Source: Erwinia endophytica
GTDB taxonomy: Bacteria > Pseudomonadota > Gammaproteobacteria > Enterobacterales > Enterobacteriaceae
Assembly (NCBI RefSeq): GCF_009295515.1
Contig: NZ_RQVV01000007.1
Location: 1-64,000 of the forward strand
Length of the DNA stretch: 64,000 bases
Direction: 5' to 3'
Below the pieces are notes generated by a model, which had not been told where the DNA came from, searched no databases, and saw only the letters and a program-made list of their open reading frames with translations. Below are positions 22,594 to 31,332 of this stretch, in pieces; the first letter of the stretch is position 1; each line of letters begins with the position of its first letter. The position numbers and the translations under genes were made by a program.

Positions 22594-22698
22594 TCAGGCA
22601 TTCATAAAGAAGCTTGAACGCTCGGGAGCTTCTTGCTCCAGCAGGCAGCAAAGGCTCTGCCACAATAATGAGAGCAACCAACCGATATTGTTCAGCAT
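22594..22698 (-). CDS. Possible 34-residue hydrophobic small protein
   Basis: An ATG at 22698 opens a 34-codon frame: N-terminal MLNNIGWLLSLLWQSLCCLL (one short hydrophobic helix), then a charged tail ending in SSFFMNA. AAAGGAAAGGG precedes the start, and the frame ends about 20 bases before a strong minus-strand terminator. Having RBS, frame and terminator together supports a real small-membrane-protein gene, or a type I-toxin-like peptide. I do not recognise the family. The start region is repeated at 22832-22851, where it opens only an 8-codon frame. Confidence 0.5.
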   Translation of the reverse strand: MLNNIGWLLSLLWQSLCCLLEQEAPERSSFFMNA

Positions 22699-22851
22699 GA
22701 CCCTTTCCTTTTAATCTTCATTTACAAAATAAATGTACCCTGAAAATGAGAAACCGCCATGCTGAATCACTCTTTTTTACGATGGAGTTTGGTGCAGCCC
22801 TCATTCTACCCGTTGATCAATTAGTGACATCATTGTTTAGCATGACCCTTT
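22687..22851. repeat. Duplicated 20-base start-site box
   Basis: ATTGTTCAGCATGACCCTTT at 22687-22706 recurs at 22832-22851 with a single C-to-T change. On the minus strand both copies read AAAGGGTCATGCT(G/A)AACAAT, that is, a ribosome binding site plus an ATG. The right-hand copy gives the frame MLNNDVTN (22817-22843), which then stops. Confidence 0.75.
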
Positions 22852-22896
22852 TCACTTTTCTATCCCTGAACAGGGATCCTGTTGAGGATTATTCGC

Positions 22897-23913
22897 GTGT
22901 TAAATATTTTTCGCTGTCTGCTGTCGCTGGGCATCCTGGCGGCGTTCACCGCTGGTGCTGCTGATAGCGCCACACCGCAGTATGGTGCTGAACTGCAAGG
23001 TTTTAACTTCCCTTACCCTATTGAGAAGTTTAATTTTTCTTCACAGGGGCAGCCCCTGTCCATGGGCTTTATCGACATCAAACCGCAGGGAAAAAAAGCA
23101 AATGGTCGTACGGTGGTGTTGATGCACGGTAAAAATTTCTGTGGTGTGACCTGGCAGGATTCTATTGACGCACTGAGCCAGGCGGGTTACCGGGTTATTG
23201 CGCCGGATCAGATAGGTTTCTGTACCTCGACCAAACCGGCTCACTATCAGTACAGTTTCCAGCAGTTGGCGTTCAATACGCATCAGTTGCTCGACAGTCT
23301 GCATATTGACCATATCACCCTGGTGGGACATTCGACCGGCGGTATGCTGGCAACCCGCTATGCGCTGATGTATCCACAGCAGGTGGAGAAACTGGTGCTG
23401 GTCAACCCAATAGGTCTTGAGGACTGGAAGGCGAAGGGCGTACCGTGGCGTAGCGTTGATGCCTGGTATCAGCGTGAACTGAAAACCTCGGCGGCCAGTA
23501 TTAAAAAGTATGAATTGAACACCTATTACGTCGGCAAGTGGAAAGCGGAATATGACCGCTGGGTCACCATGCTGGCAGGGCTGAACAACGGGCCGGGACA
23601 TAAACTCGTCGCCTGGAACTCTGCGTTATTGTACGACATGATTTTCACCCAGCCGGTGTACTACGAGTTTAAAGATTTAACCATGCCGACGACGTTAATG
23701 ATTGGCACCTCGGATACCACCGCCATTGGCAGTGATATTGCACCGCCAGCGGTGAAAGCCCGGATTGGCCACTACAATGAGTTAGGCAAACAGGTGGCGA
23801 AGTTGATCCCGCATTCAACGTTGATCGAATTCCCAGGCATGGGCCACGCTCCGCAGATGGAAGATCCCGCAAGGTTTAATCAGGCGCTGATTAAGAATAT
23901 TAGTCAGCTTTAA
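22897..23913 (+). CDS. Exported alpha/beta hydrolase
   Basis: This is an alpha/beta-hydrolase-fold enzyme of unknown substrate. I choose the GTG at 22897 (GAGGA eight bases upstream), giving 338 residues that begin with a signal peptide (LNIFRCLLSLGILAAFTAGA). An alternative TTG lies five codons earlier. The oxyanion loop LMHGKNFCG, nucleophile elbow GHSTGG (catalytic Ser), an Asp in MIGTSDTTA and the His in GMGHAPQMED make up a complete triad. The extra tract around KAKGVPWRSVDAWYQ forms a cap. The product is probably periplasmic. The gene has its own terminator. Confidence 0.88.
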   Translation: MLNIFRCLLSLGILAAFTAGAADSATPQYGAELQGFNFPYPIEKFNFSSQGQPLSMGFIDIKPQGKKANGRTVVLMHGKNFCGVTWQDSIDALSQAGYRVIAPDQIGFCTSTKPAHYQYSFQQLAFNTHQLLDSLHIDHITLVGHSTGGMLATRYALMYPQQVEKLVLVNPIGLEDWKAKGVPWRSVDAWYQRELKTSAASIKKYELNTYYVGKWKAEYDRWVTMLAGLNNGPGHKLVAWNSALLYDMIFTQPVYYEFKDLTMPTTLMIGTSDTTAIGSDIAPPAVKARIGHYNELGKQVAKLIPHSTLIEFPGMGHAPQMEDPARFNQALIKNISQL

Positions 23914-23924
23914 ATTTGTATCGC

Positions 23925-23954
23925 GCAGGCCGATCCGATCATGGCCTGCTTTTT
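23925..23954 (+). terminator. Rho-independent terminator
   Basis: GCAGGCC / GGCCTGC arms around an 11-base loop are followed by TTTTT. It lies 11 bases after the alpha/beta hydrolase stop codon and before the convergent binding-protein gene. Confidence 0.9.
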
Positions 23955-23976
23955 CCTGGCATAAAACGAACAGCCT

Positions 23977-24996
23977 TCACTCCGGCCCTTCAGCCCGTAA
24001 AATGCGTGCCGCTTCATCCGCTGTCAGTGGATAGTTAAAGAATCGCCGGTAGAAATCCTGGGTGGCTTTGACCATATCCAACCCTGGAAACAACTCTGGG
24101 TGCAGCGTCTTCGCGGCCCACAGGATTTGCAGTCCGGCTTCGGTTCCGTAGCGATCCCACGGGAACACCCCTGCTGGATTTTGCCATAGCTGATGGTTTT
24201 TCACCGCCTTCAGGCTGCTGAACAGCGAGGCGTAATCCGAATCAGCCAGCGTCCCCGCGCCCGCGCCGATAATGATGATATCCGGTTGCCAGGACAACAC
24301 GTTCTCCGGCGAGATCTCCTTCATATTTCCGTCGACATCTGCTGCCGCGTTGCGGCCACCCGCCAGTTTGATCCAGGTATCGATCAGCGTATTGCGACCA
24401 TCCACCTTTAGTGGGTGCAGCGAGGCGATATGCAGTACGCGCGGACGCTGGGCCGCACTCAGGCCGCCCGTTTTTGCCTGAACGACGGCAATCTGTCGAT
24501 CCAGCCAGGCGTTATAATCTTGCGCCCGTTGTCGTGCCTGATCGGTGCCGATCACCTCGGCGGTGGTCAGCAGGGAACGCTTCATCGAGGGGAAATCATC
24601 AAAACGCATCACCAGCGTGGGTAAACCTGCGCGGCGATAGGCGGCGGTATCCGCATCATCCGCCGGAACAAACACCGTATCCACTTTACGCGCCAGCAGC
24701 GCCTCACTTGAAAAGCTGCGACCATGAACCGACAGCGCCTGATTCAGCGATGGCTGGATTTTAAACATCCAGGGGCGGTCTTTCACGTGATTGACCGTCG
24801 CCACTATTCTGTCGCCCGCTCCCAGCGTCATTAACAACGAGTGGTGGGCATACCAGCCATCGGCAATACGTTTCGCTTGCGGCGGAACCGCCACTTTATT
24901 GCCGAGATCGTCGGTCACGATGCGGGCAAAGGCCGGGTGGCTGGCGGCAGTCAGGCTTAACGCCGCCAGGAGCGGCAGGAACAGAAACTTGTTCAT
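23977..24996 (-). CDS. ABC-type metal/metallophore periplasmic binding protein (PF01497 type)
   Basis: This 339-residue secreted binding protein of the BtuF/FepB/CeuE class begins with a signal peptide (MNKFLFLPLLAALSLTAASHPAFA), and the DDLGNKVAVP segment is typical of the family start. A long helix in the middle joins the two lobes. Residues such as GWYAHHSLLMTLG and NHVKDRPWMFK line the expected ligand side; the paired histidines hint at a metal or metal-chelate ligand, but that is only a guess. It lies 10 bases after the TonB-receptor gene and must share its transcript. No permease or ATPase gene is nearby. Confidence 0.82.
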   Translation of the reverse strand: MNKFLFLPLLAALSLTAASHPAFARIVTDDLGNKVAVPPQAKRIADGWYAHHSLLMTLGAGDRIVATVNHVKDRPWMFKIQPSLNQALSVHGRSFSSEALLARKVDTVFVPADDADTAAYRRAGLPTLVMRFDDFPSMKRSLLTTAEVIGTDQARQRAQDYNAWLDRQIAVVQAKTGGLSAAQRPRVLHIASLHPLKVDGRNTLIDTWIKLAGGRNAAADVDGNMKEISPENVLSWQPDIIIIGAGAGTLADSDYASLFSSLKAVKNHQLWQNPAGVFPWDRYGTEAGLQILWAAKTLHPELFPGLDMVKATQDFYRRFFNYPLTADEAARILRAEGPE

Positions 24997-25006
24997 GAGC
25001 GCCTCA

Positions 25007-27127
25007 TTAAAAGTTCAATTGCATAGAGACCTGCACCATTCGCGGTTCCCCTAACTGGGCGCTGGCATAACCTGCACCGCTGTAGCCGTTCAGACCACCA
25101 GGCACAATATTGCTCCAGTAGTGGCGGTTGGTGAGGTTGGTGATATCCAGGCGGAAGGTGGTTGCGGTATTAAACAGCGGTGTTTTGTAACTGCTGCCTA
25201 TATCGACGGTGGTATAGCTGCCCACCCAGCCGTTATTGGCGTTATCGGTACTGCGGCGACCAACATAGTGCATACCGCCATGAATATCGGTTCCGCTCAG
25301 AAACGGCAAATCATAGGCGGCAAACAGACTGGCAGTATAGCGCGCCAGGCCAACTATTTGTTTATTGTCGGTACTGGCGCTGGCGGTATCGTGCAGACGC
25401 GGATCCAGCCAGGTCATCCCACCATACAGATGCAGGTTTTCAGTGAGGCTGCCATCGGCCATCAGTTCCAGACCACGATTGCGCTGGGTACCATCGGTAG
25501 CATAGTCGCCGCTGGCGGTGGTCCAGGCAAATGGGCGCTCGATCTGAAACAGGGCGGCGGTCAGCAGCATTTTATTCACCGCCAGTTTGCTACCGACTTC
25601 GACTTGTTTACTGCGGTAAGGCGACAGAATATTCCCGGCGTTGTTGGCGCCGGTCGGCGCGGTATCCCCCTGTTGCAGGCTATCGGCATAGGTGACGTAC
25701 AGCATCAGCGGATCGACCGGCTTATACATCAGGCTGGCCGAACCACTGAATCCGCTATTGCTGGAGTCGCTGGTACGCTTGTTGGTTTTGGCATAATTAG
25801 CCGAACTGAGCAGGTTTTCGCTCCCGGCCAGCAGCAGGCTCCACTGTGGGGTAAACGTCAGTGTATCGCTGAGTAAAAATGCCTGTTGAGTCGCGGAGGC
25901 GGAATGGTAACGATGGGTAAAGTCAGGGTAGTCCGGCTCGGCAAACGCCTGTGGATTATCCAGTGAAGCGCTGCCCAGTGTCGAGGTACCACCGTGGACC
26001 GGATTGTAGTTTTTCCAGACAAAGCCGCGGATGCCTGTGGAAATCTGGTGATGCAGCCAGCCGGTATCCACTTCGCCGTTCAGATTGGCCAGATAACTGT
26101 TGATGGTGAAACGGCTGGCGGTGGCGGAAGAGGTGGTGGTTTTGTAGTGACCGAGGTTATCGGTAAAGGTATTGGTGACCGCCGTAGATTCACGGTCGGC
26201 GATTTGTCGCAGGACGCCCACTTCACCTTGCCAGTTACCATCAAAATCATGCTTCAGATGCAGGCTGGCGGTCAGCGTGTGGTTATCATCGCCAGCGTAA
26301 TACTGCCCCAGATTCGCCGTTTTCGGATTAGGCGCGGAGGGGAAAGACAGACCGCTACCGAGCGCGAATTTGCCGGGCAGGCCTTTGGCGTAGAAGTGAT
26401 AATAGCTGAAGTTAGTCTCCAGCACGGTTTTATCACTCAGGTTGGCATCTAACGCCAGGCTGAATAATTGACGGCGTTTTTTGCTGCCGCTGACGTAGCC
26501 ATTCCCCTCGTCGTCAAGGAAATTGGCGCGATAGCGCAGGCGATCGTGGTCATCCAATGGGCCGCTGAAGTCACCGGCGACCAGATGGCTGAGGCCAGTA
26601 CCCGCGCCAAACGTCAGGCTGTGTTGCGCGATATCGGTCGGACGTTTCGCCACAAAATTAAACAGACCGGCCGGATTGGCAGGGCCATAGAGCGATCCAG
26701 CCAGGCCATTCAGCACCTCGATATGGTCAAACTGTTCGGCGGCATAATCGGTGGTGGAAACCACATTCAGCCCATCGATCAGGGTGTTTTGTACCACGCT
26801 ACCCTGCATACCGCGGGTTTGCGGACGAGCACCGTCACCCTGTACTGAAGGCATATAGCGATAAATATCGCTGATGCTTTTTAACTGCTGACGTTTCATT
26901 AACGTAGGGGAGACGACCTGTACGGAATAAGGTGTATTGCGGATCTCGCGTTTTCCCAGGTTACCTAATGTCGCCTGTTTATCCGGTGCGGCCACGTCAC
27001 TGTCGGCGGCGGCAGCGTCAACGGTCAGTGTTTTTTCCTGAGAGGCGGCCTGGGCCTGTAGGGTCAGCAAAACCAGCATGCTGAGCGCACTTTTCTTAGC
27101 CCATAAAGACGGGGTTACTACGGTCAT
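25007..27127 (-). CDS. TonB-dependent outer-membrane receptor (siderophore/metallophore type)
   Basis: This is an outer-membrane active-transport receptor. The preferred ATG at 27127 gives 706 residues with a signal peptide (WAKKSALSMLVLLTLQAQA); an ATG 12 codons upstream is also possible. The mature start EKTLTVDAAAAD may contain the TonB box. The plug domain follows (NTPYSVQVVSPTLMKRQQ, MPSVQGDGARPQTRGMQG, EVLNGLAGSLYGPANPAG). The beta-barrel ends in the expected aromatic residue (VSMQLNF). There is no N-terminal signalling domain of the FecA type. The binding protein downstream is probably its periplasmic partner; the ligand is unknown. Confidence 0.92.
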   Translation of the reverse strand: MTVVTPSLWAKKSALSMLVLLTLQAQAASQEKTLTVDAAAADSDVAAPDKQATLGNLGKREIRNTPYSVQVVSPTLMKRQQLKSISDIYRYMPSVQGDGARPQTRGMQGSVVQNTLIDGLNVVSTTDYAAEQFDHIEVLNGLAGSLYGPANPAGLFNFVAKRPTDIAQHSLTFGAGTGLSHLVAGDFSGPLDDHDRLRYRANFLDDEGNGYVSGSKKRRQLFSLALDANLSDKTVLETNFSYYHFYAKGLPGKFALGSGLSFPSAPNPKTANLGQYYAGDDNHTLTASLHLKHDFDGNWQGEVGVLRQIADRESTAVTNTFTDNLGHYKTTTSSATASRFTINSYLANLNGEVDTGWLHHQISTGIRGFVWKNYNPVHGGTSTLGSASLDNPQAFAEPDYPDFTHRYHSASATQQAFLLSDTLTFTPQWSLLLAGSENLLSSANYAKTNKRTSDSSNSGFSGSASLMYKPVDPLMLYVTYADSLQQGDTAPTGANNAGNILSPYRSKQVEVGSKLAVNKMLLTAALFQIERPFAWTTASGDYATDGTQRNRGLELMADGSLTENLHLYGGMTWLDPRLHDTASASTDNKQIVGLARYTASLFAAYDLPFLSGTDIHGGMHYVGRRSTDNANNGWVGSYTTVDIGSSYKTPLFNTATTFRLDITNLTNRHYWSNIVPGGLNGYSGAGYASAQLGEPRMVQVSMQLNF

Positions 27128-27200
27128 TTTGTTGTGATGCCTTGCAAATGGTCTGATCGCCATCGGGATGGGAACGGCTTTAAAAAGAGCGTAAAGGTTA

Positions 27201-27214
27201 ACATAACGTTATGT
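27201..27214. promoter_or_regulatory. Perfect 14-base palindrome upstream of the TonB receptor
   Basis: ACATAACGTTATGT is a perfect palindrome 74 bases before the receptor start, in an AT-rich stretch suited to a promoter. It resembles a repressor operator. It does not match the Fur box, and matches the Zur box only in composition, so the regulator is unknown. Confidence 0.4.
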
Positions 27215-27300
27215 AATATTGTATACAGCGAATTCTCTTGCCACGACTTCGGTGAAAACTGCTGATCAGCACCGTATTCACCAAGGATATGAAGGTTTAA

Positions 27301-27320
27301 AATGTGATTTTCATCACATT
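27301..27320. promoter_or_regulatory. CRP (cAMP receptor protein) binding site
   Basis: AATGTGATTTTCATCACATT contains TGTGA-N6-TCACA, an exact match to the CRP consensus core, with the flanking AA/TT also symmetric. It lies 121-140 bases before dgcN, and about 175 bases before the divergent TonB receptor. It should place the D-glutamate/peptide operon, or both directions, under catabolite control. Confidence 0.85.
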
Positions 27321-27335
27321 ATCGCGTGGTAAGCG

Positions 27336-27350
27336 ATAACCTGAGGTTAT
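27336..27350. promoter_or_regulatory. Palindromic candidate operator downstream of the CRP site
   Basis: ATAACCTGAGGTTAT is a perfect odd-centred palindrome (7-base arms) 16 bases after the CRP site. It could be the operator of a local regulator. No known consensus is recognised. Confidence 0.4.
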
Positions 27351-27401
27351 GCCCTGGCAATAAACAAGCATTATCCCGCCCAGGAGATAGGTGAAATAGT
27401 G

Positions 27402-27428
27402 TTATCAGGCAACTTTGCAACCTGATAA
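27402..27428 (+). promoter_or_regulatory. Hairpin in the dgcN leader
   Basis: TTATCAGG and CCTGATAA are perfect 8-base arms separated by 11 bases, ending 12 bases before the dgcN ATG. In RNA this would place a stem directly upstream of, or touching, the AAGAGA ribosome binding site. In DNA it could be an operator. Confidence 0.45.
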
Positions 27429-27440
27429 GAGACGTTACCC

Positions 27441-28448
27441 ATGTTGATCCCGCAACCCTATCTGTTATTCCTTGGTGATGTTACCGATCCTTTGGCGGCC
27501 AAAACGGCGCGCGGGATCCAGGTCTGGCGGCCTGAACAGTGCGTCGGACAGATTCGCCTGCCAGGATGTTCTGTTTCGCTGGGGTTGGATGACCTGACGA
27601 TTGATGCCGCTGTTGCCGCAGGGGCGAAAACGTTGGTGTTGGGTACCGCCAATGCCGGAGGTTATTTGCCGGAGCACTGGCTGGAGACAGTGCGTCGTGC
27701 GATTAAGGCGGGCATGAACGTCGCCAGCGGTCTGCACTATCGTTTGGTGGATAATGCAGAGCTGGTCGCGCTGGCGCAGACACACCATGTCACGTTGTTC
27801 GATATCCGCCATATGCGCCCGCAACTGAAGGTCGGCAGCGGTAAAAAGCGCAGTGGTAAACGTGTGCTGACGGTGGGGACTGACTGCTCTGTCGGCAAAA
27901 TGTATACCTCGCTGGCGTTGGAAGCGGCAATGCGTGCGATTGGCCTGAAGGCAGATTTTAGGGCCACCGGTCAAACCGGTATTCTGGTCGCCGGTGAAGG
28001 TATTGCCATTGATGCGGTGATCGCCGACTTTATCGCCGGGGCGGCAGAAGCCCTTTCCCCGGAGAATGAGGCGGATCACTGGGACATTATTGAAGGGCAG
28101 GGCTCATTGTTTCACCCGTCTTATGCCGGGGTCAGTATGGGGCTTATCCACGGCGCACAACCTCACTGGCTGGTGATGTGCCATGAAATGCACCGTCCGC
28201 ATATGCGTCATTTGCCGCACCAGCCAATGGTCAGCCTTGCTGACTGTGTCGAAGCCAACCTGCGAGCCGCACAGGTCACCAGCGATAAGGTGCAACTGGC
28301 GGGTTTCGCCATCAATACCTCCAATTTTAGCGAACAGGAAGCCCGTGATTACTGTCGGCAAGTGAGTGATGAGTTTGGTGTACCCGCCACTGATCCGGTG
28401 CGCTTTGGTATTGGCGAGATCGCGGCACTGCTGAAGGTGCGGGGGTGA
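27441..28448 (+). CDS. dgcN: D-glutamate N-acetyltransferase DgcN (DUF1611)
   Basis: DgcN-type proteins, formerly DUF1611, acetylate D-glutamate as the first step of its catabolism. The 335-residue protein has an N-terminal Rossmann-like domain (GTANAGGYLPEHW). A P-loop-like domain follows with the nucleotide motif GTDCSVGKMYTSL near residue 146, then ATGQTGILVAGEG and the signature WDIIEGQGSLFHPSYAGVS. It is the first gene of a tightly packed operon behind the CRP site and overlaps dgcA. Assignment rests on family resemblance plus the dgcN-dgcA pairing. Confidence 0.88.
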   Translation: MLIPQPYLLFLGDVTDPLAAKTARGIQVWRPEQCVGQIRLPGCSVSLGLDDLTIDAAVAAGAKTLVLGTANAGGYLPEHWLETVRRAIKAGMNVASGLHYRLVDNAELVALAQTHHVTLFDIRHMRPQLKVGSGKKRSGKRVLTVGTDCSVGKMYTSLALEAAMRAIGLKADFRATGQTGILVAGEGIAIDAVIADFIAGAAEALSPENEADHWDIIEGQGSLFHPSYAGVSMGLIHGAQPHWLVMCHEMHRPHMRHLPHQPMVSLADCVEANLRAAQVTSDKVQLAGFAINTSNFSEQEARDYCRQVSDEFGVPATDPVRFGIGEIAALLKVRG

Positions 28449-29416
28449 TGATGCGTCGGATGCAGGTTGAAGTTGTTGAACTGCCATTGGCACGGCCTTT
28501 TGCCATTTCCCGCGAGACGCGTACGGCGGTGACGGTGGTGCGAGTCACGCTGGAACAGCAGGGGTTTATCGGACGCGGCGAATGTACACCGACCGCCCAT
28601 TATCACGAAAGTGCTGAAAGTGTGACCGCCCAATTGGCGGCGGTGCAGGAAGAAGTGGAAAACGGTCTGTCACTGACTGAGTTGCAAGAGCGACTGCTGC
28701 CGGGGTCTGCACGTAATGCGCTGGATTGCGCACTGTGGCGACTGGAAGCGGCATGCCACAAGCAAACGTTGTGGCAGCGCCTGAATGCCAGGCCGCCAGT
28801 GTCAGTCATTACCGCAGAAACGCTGAGCCTGGACCGTGTTGAGCAGATGGCCGCCGCGGCTGCCGATGCGGTTTCACGCGGGGCAATACTACTGAAAATC
28901 AAGCTGGATCGCGATTTAGTGCTGGAAAAAGTCGCGGCAATTCGCGCCGCCGCGCCGGATGCCACGTTAATTATTGATGCTAACGAAGGCTGGAGCGGGT
29001 TGGATCTCTACAGCCTGTTCAACGCGCTGACCCACTACAACATCGCGATGATCGAGCAACCGTTGCCCGCCGGGAAAGACGCGGATCTACAACGCTTCGA
29101 GCATCCTATTCCGATCTGTGCGGATGAAAGCTGCCACCACGTCGGCGATATTGCCGCCCTGCGTAACCGCTACGAGATGATCAACATCAAACTCGATAAA
29201 TGTGGTGGCCTGAGCGAAGCGCTGGCGATGGTGAAAGAGGCACAGCGTCATCAGTTGCGAGTGATGGTGGGATGTATGCTCGGTTCCTCGTTGGCGATGG
29301 AGGCAGCGCTGCCGGTCACCGTCTCGGCTGAATATGTCGATCTGGATGGTCCCATCTGGCTGGCGGCCGACAGTGCGCCTTATCTTTCCTACCATCAGGG
29401 ACGTGTCTGGCCCTGA
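28448..29416 (+). CDS. dgcA: Enolase-superfamily racemase/epimerase DgcA (N-acetyl-D-Glu racemase; L-Ala-D/L-Glu epimerase-like)
   Basis: This member of the muconate-lactonising-enzyme branch of the enolase superfamily has 322 residues from the ATG that overlaps the dgcN stop (TGATG). The metal and acid-base residues are visible: KIKLD (KxK), IIDANEGW and IEQPLP (metal Asp/Glu), ADESCHH, and NIKLDKCGG with the opposite catalytic lysine. Paired with DgcN it should racemise N-acetyl-D-glutamate to the L form. A closely related activity is epimerisation of L-Ala-D-Glu from murein (YcjG). The sequence alone does not separate the two. Confidence 0.87.
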   Translation: MMRRMQVEVVELPLARPFAISRETRTAVTVVRVTLEQQGFIGRGECTPTAHYHESAESVTAQLAAVQEEVENGLSLTELQERLLPGSARNALDCALWRLEAACHKQTLWQRLNARPPVSVITAETLSLDRVEQMAAAAADAVSRGAILLKIKLDRDLVLEKVAAIRAAAPDATLIIDANEGWSGLDLYSLFNALTHYNIAMIEQPLPAGKDADLQRFEHPIPICADESCHHVGDIAALRNRYEMINIKLDKCGGLSEALAMVKEAQRHQLRVMVGCMLGSSLAMEAALPVTVSAEYVDLDGPIWLAADSAPYLSYHQGRVWP

Positions 29417-29439
29417 GCCAGTTAGCCAGCGGAGCCACT

Positions 29440-31332
29440 ATGACTGATATTCTCCTCTCTGAATCCGCGACCTCGCGATCCGGTCAGACGTCTCCAGTGT
29501 TGCAGGTGGACGATCTTAGCGTCAGTTTCAGCGGTCGGTCCGGCCGGAATCTGGCGCTGAAAGGCGTCTCGTTCACTATCAACAAAGGCGAAATTGTCGC
29601 GGTAGTGGGGGAAAGCGGTTCGGGGAAGTCTGTCACCTCGCTGGCGATCATGGGGCTGTTGGCCCCTTCTGCCACCATTGAACGCGGAGCGATTCATTTC
29701 AGTCCCCGCAGCGGCGTTCGCCATCCTTTACTGAACATGGCCGCTGATGAACGCCGTAAGTTGCGTGGACGCGATATGGCGATGATTTTTCAGGAGCCGA
29801 TGACCTCGCTCAATCCGGTGTTACGGGTGGGCGATCAACTGACTGAGGCGCTGAAAGATCATCAACTGTGCGACAACAAAACGGCTCAACTGAAAGCCCG
29901 GGAACTGTTGCGTAAAGTGCGCATTGCTGATGTCGATCGGGTGATGAAAAGCCATCCACACTCACTCTCCGGAGGCATGCGCCAACGGGTAATGATTGCC
30001 CAGGCGCTGGCCTGCGATCCACAGTTGCTGATTGCCGATGAGCCGACCACCGCACTGGATGTCACCGTACAGGCCCGCATTTTGCAAATTCTCCGCGACC
30101 TGCAACAGCAAAGTGATATGGCGGTGCTGTTTATCACTCATGATATGGGCGTGGTGGCAGAAATCGCTGACCGCGTCGTGGTGATGTATCAAGGTGAGGT
30201 GGTGGAGCAGGGCAGCGTACAGCAGATTTTTAGCGCGCCTGAGCACCGTTATACCAAAGCACTGCTGGCTGCCGTCCCGCGCCTTGGTGACATGCAAGCC
30301 AGCCACTGGCCGCAGCGTTTTTCGCTACTGGGCGAAGGGCAAGTTAAAGAGGTCGGGGGGCAGAAAACCGCGCGTTATGAGGAAAAGCCGCTGCTGGATG
30401 TCCGGGGACTGAAGGTTTACTACCCGGTGCGCAGCGGGTTGTTCTCCGCGCTGACCCACCGAGTGCATGCGGTAGAGCAGATTGATTTCTGTGTCTGGCC
30501 TGGCGAAACGCTGGCGATTGTCGGTGAAAGCGGTTGTGGCAAATCCACTACCGGACGCGCGTTACTCCGGCTGGTCAACAGCGAGGCGGAGAGCATCCTG
30601 TTTCAGGGGGAAGAAATCACCCTGATGAAGGAACCGGCGTTCAAGCGGCTACGGCGCGAGATGCAGATGGTGTTTCAGGATCCTTATGCCTCGCTCAACC
30701 CACGTTTGACGGTGGGTTTTTCCATTGCGGAACCGCTGTTGTTACATGGTTTGGTGAAATCACTGGAAGACGCCACGCCGCACGTGCAGGCGTTGCTGAA
30801 AAGCGTGGGACTGTTGCCGGAACATGCCCGCCGTTACCCACATGAATTTTCCGGCGGTCAGCGCCAGCGTATTGCCATTGCCCGCGCAATGGCGCTGAAA
30901 CCACAAATCATCATCGCCGATGAGGCGGTGTCGGCGCTGGACGTATCGATTCAGGCACAGGTGGTTAACCTGATGATGGATCTGCAACAAGAAACCGGCG
31001 TCGCGTGGATTTTCATCTCCCACGATATGGCGGTGGTTGAGCGTATCGCCAACCGTGTCGCGGTGATGTATCTCGGGCAGATTGTCGAAATCGGTCCGCG
31101 TCACGCGGTATTCAATAATCCCCAACATTCCTATACCCGCCGTCTGCTTGCTTCAGTACCCGTGGCCGACCCAGCCCGACGTACGGTGCGCGTGCTGGAC
31201 GACAGTGAAATCCCTTCGCCGCTGCGCAAAGTTGGCGAAGACGTGGCGAAACTTCGCTACCGGCAGGTTGCCCCACAACACTGGGTGGCAGAAGGTGCTG
31301 CCTTTACTACCCCATCAGGAGAGACACCATGA
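29440..31332 (+). CDS. Peptide ABC transporter, fused double ATPase (GsiA-like)
   Basis: This 630-residue protein carries two full ABC-ATPase domains of the oligopeptide/nickel/glutathione type. Domain 1 has Walker A GESGSGKS, the signature LSGGMRQRV and Walker B LLIADEPTTALD. Domain 2 has GESGCGKS, FSGGQRQRI and IIIADEAVSALD, a slight variant with Ala-Val after the catalytic Glu. Each domain ends with the oligopeptide-ATPase C-terminal region (VPRLGD, VPVADP). It energises the importer with the next three genes. The SBP gene overlaps its end by 4 bases. Confidence 0.93.
   Translation: MTDILLSESATSRSGQTSPVLQVDDLSVSFSGRSGRNLALKGVSFTINKGEIVAVVGESGSGKSVTSLAIMGLLAPSATIERGAIHFSPRSGVRHPLLNMAADERRKLRGRDMAMIFQEPMTSLNPVLRVGDQLTEALKDHQLCDNKTAQLKARELLRKVRIADVDRVMKSHPHSLSGGMRQRVMIAQALACDPQLLIADEPTTALDVTVQARILQILRDLQQQSDMAVLFITHDMGVVAEIADRVVVMYQGEVVEQGSVQQIFSAPEHRYTKALLAAVPRLGDMQASHWPQRFSLLGEGQVKEVGGQKTARYEEKPLLDVRGLKVYYPVRSGLFSALTHRVHAVEQIDFCVWPGETLAIVGESGCGKSTTGRALLRLVNSEAESILFQGEEITLMKEPAFKRLRREMQMVFQDPYASLNPRLTVGFSIAEPLLLHGLVKSLEDATPHVQALLKSVGLLPEHARRYPHEFSGGQRQRIAIARAMALKPQIIIADEAVSALDVSIQAQVVNLMMDLQQETGVAWIFISHDMAVVERIANRVAVMYLGQIVEIGPRHAVFNNPQHSYTRRLLASVPVADPARRTVRVLDDSEIPSPLRKVGEDVAKLRYRQVAPQHWVAEGAAFTTPSGETP

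Noticed and set aside
25121-25876. 251-codon plus-strand frame opposite the TonB receptor
   Set aside because: It is Gly/Ala/Ile-rich low-information sequence typical of the antisense of a barrel protein; the minus-strand receptor explains this DNA.
27201-27214. Fur or Zur box before the TonB receptor
   Set aside because: The palindrome ACATAACGTTATGT does not fit the Fur 19-mer, and the order of its arms is the reverse of the Zur TGTTATA-TATAACA pattern.
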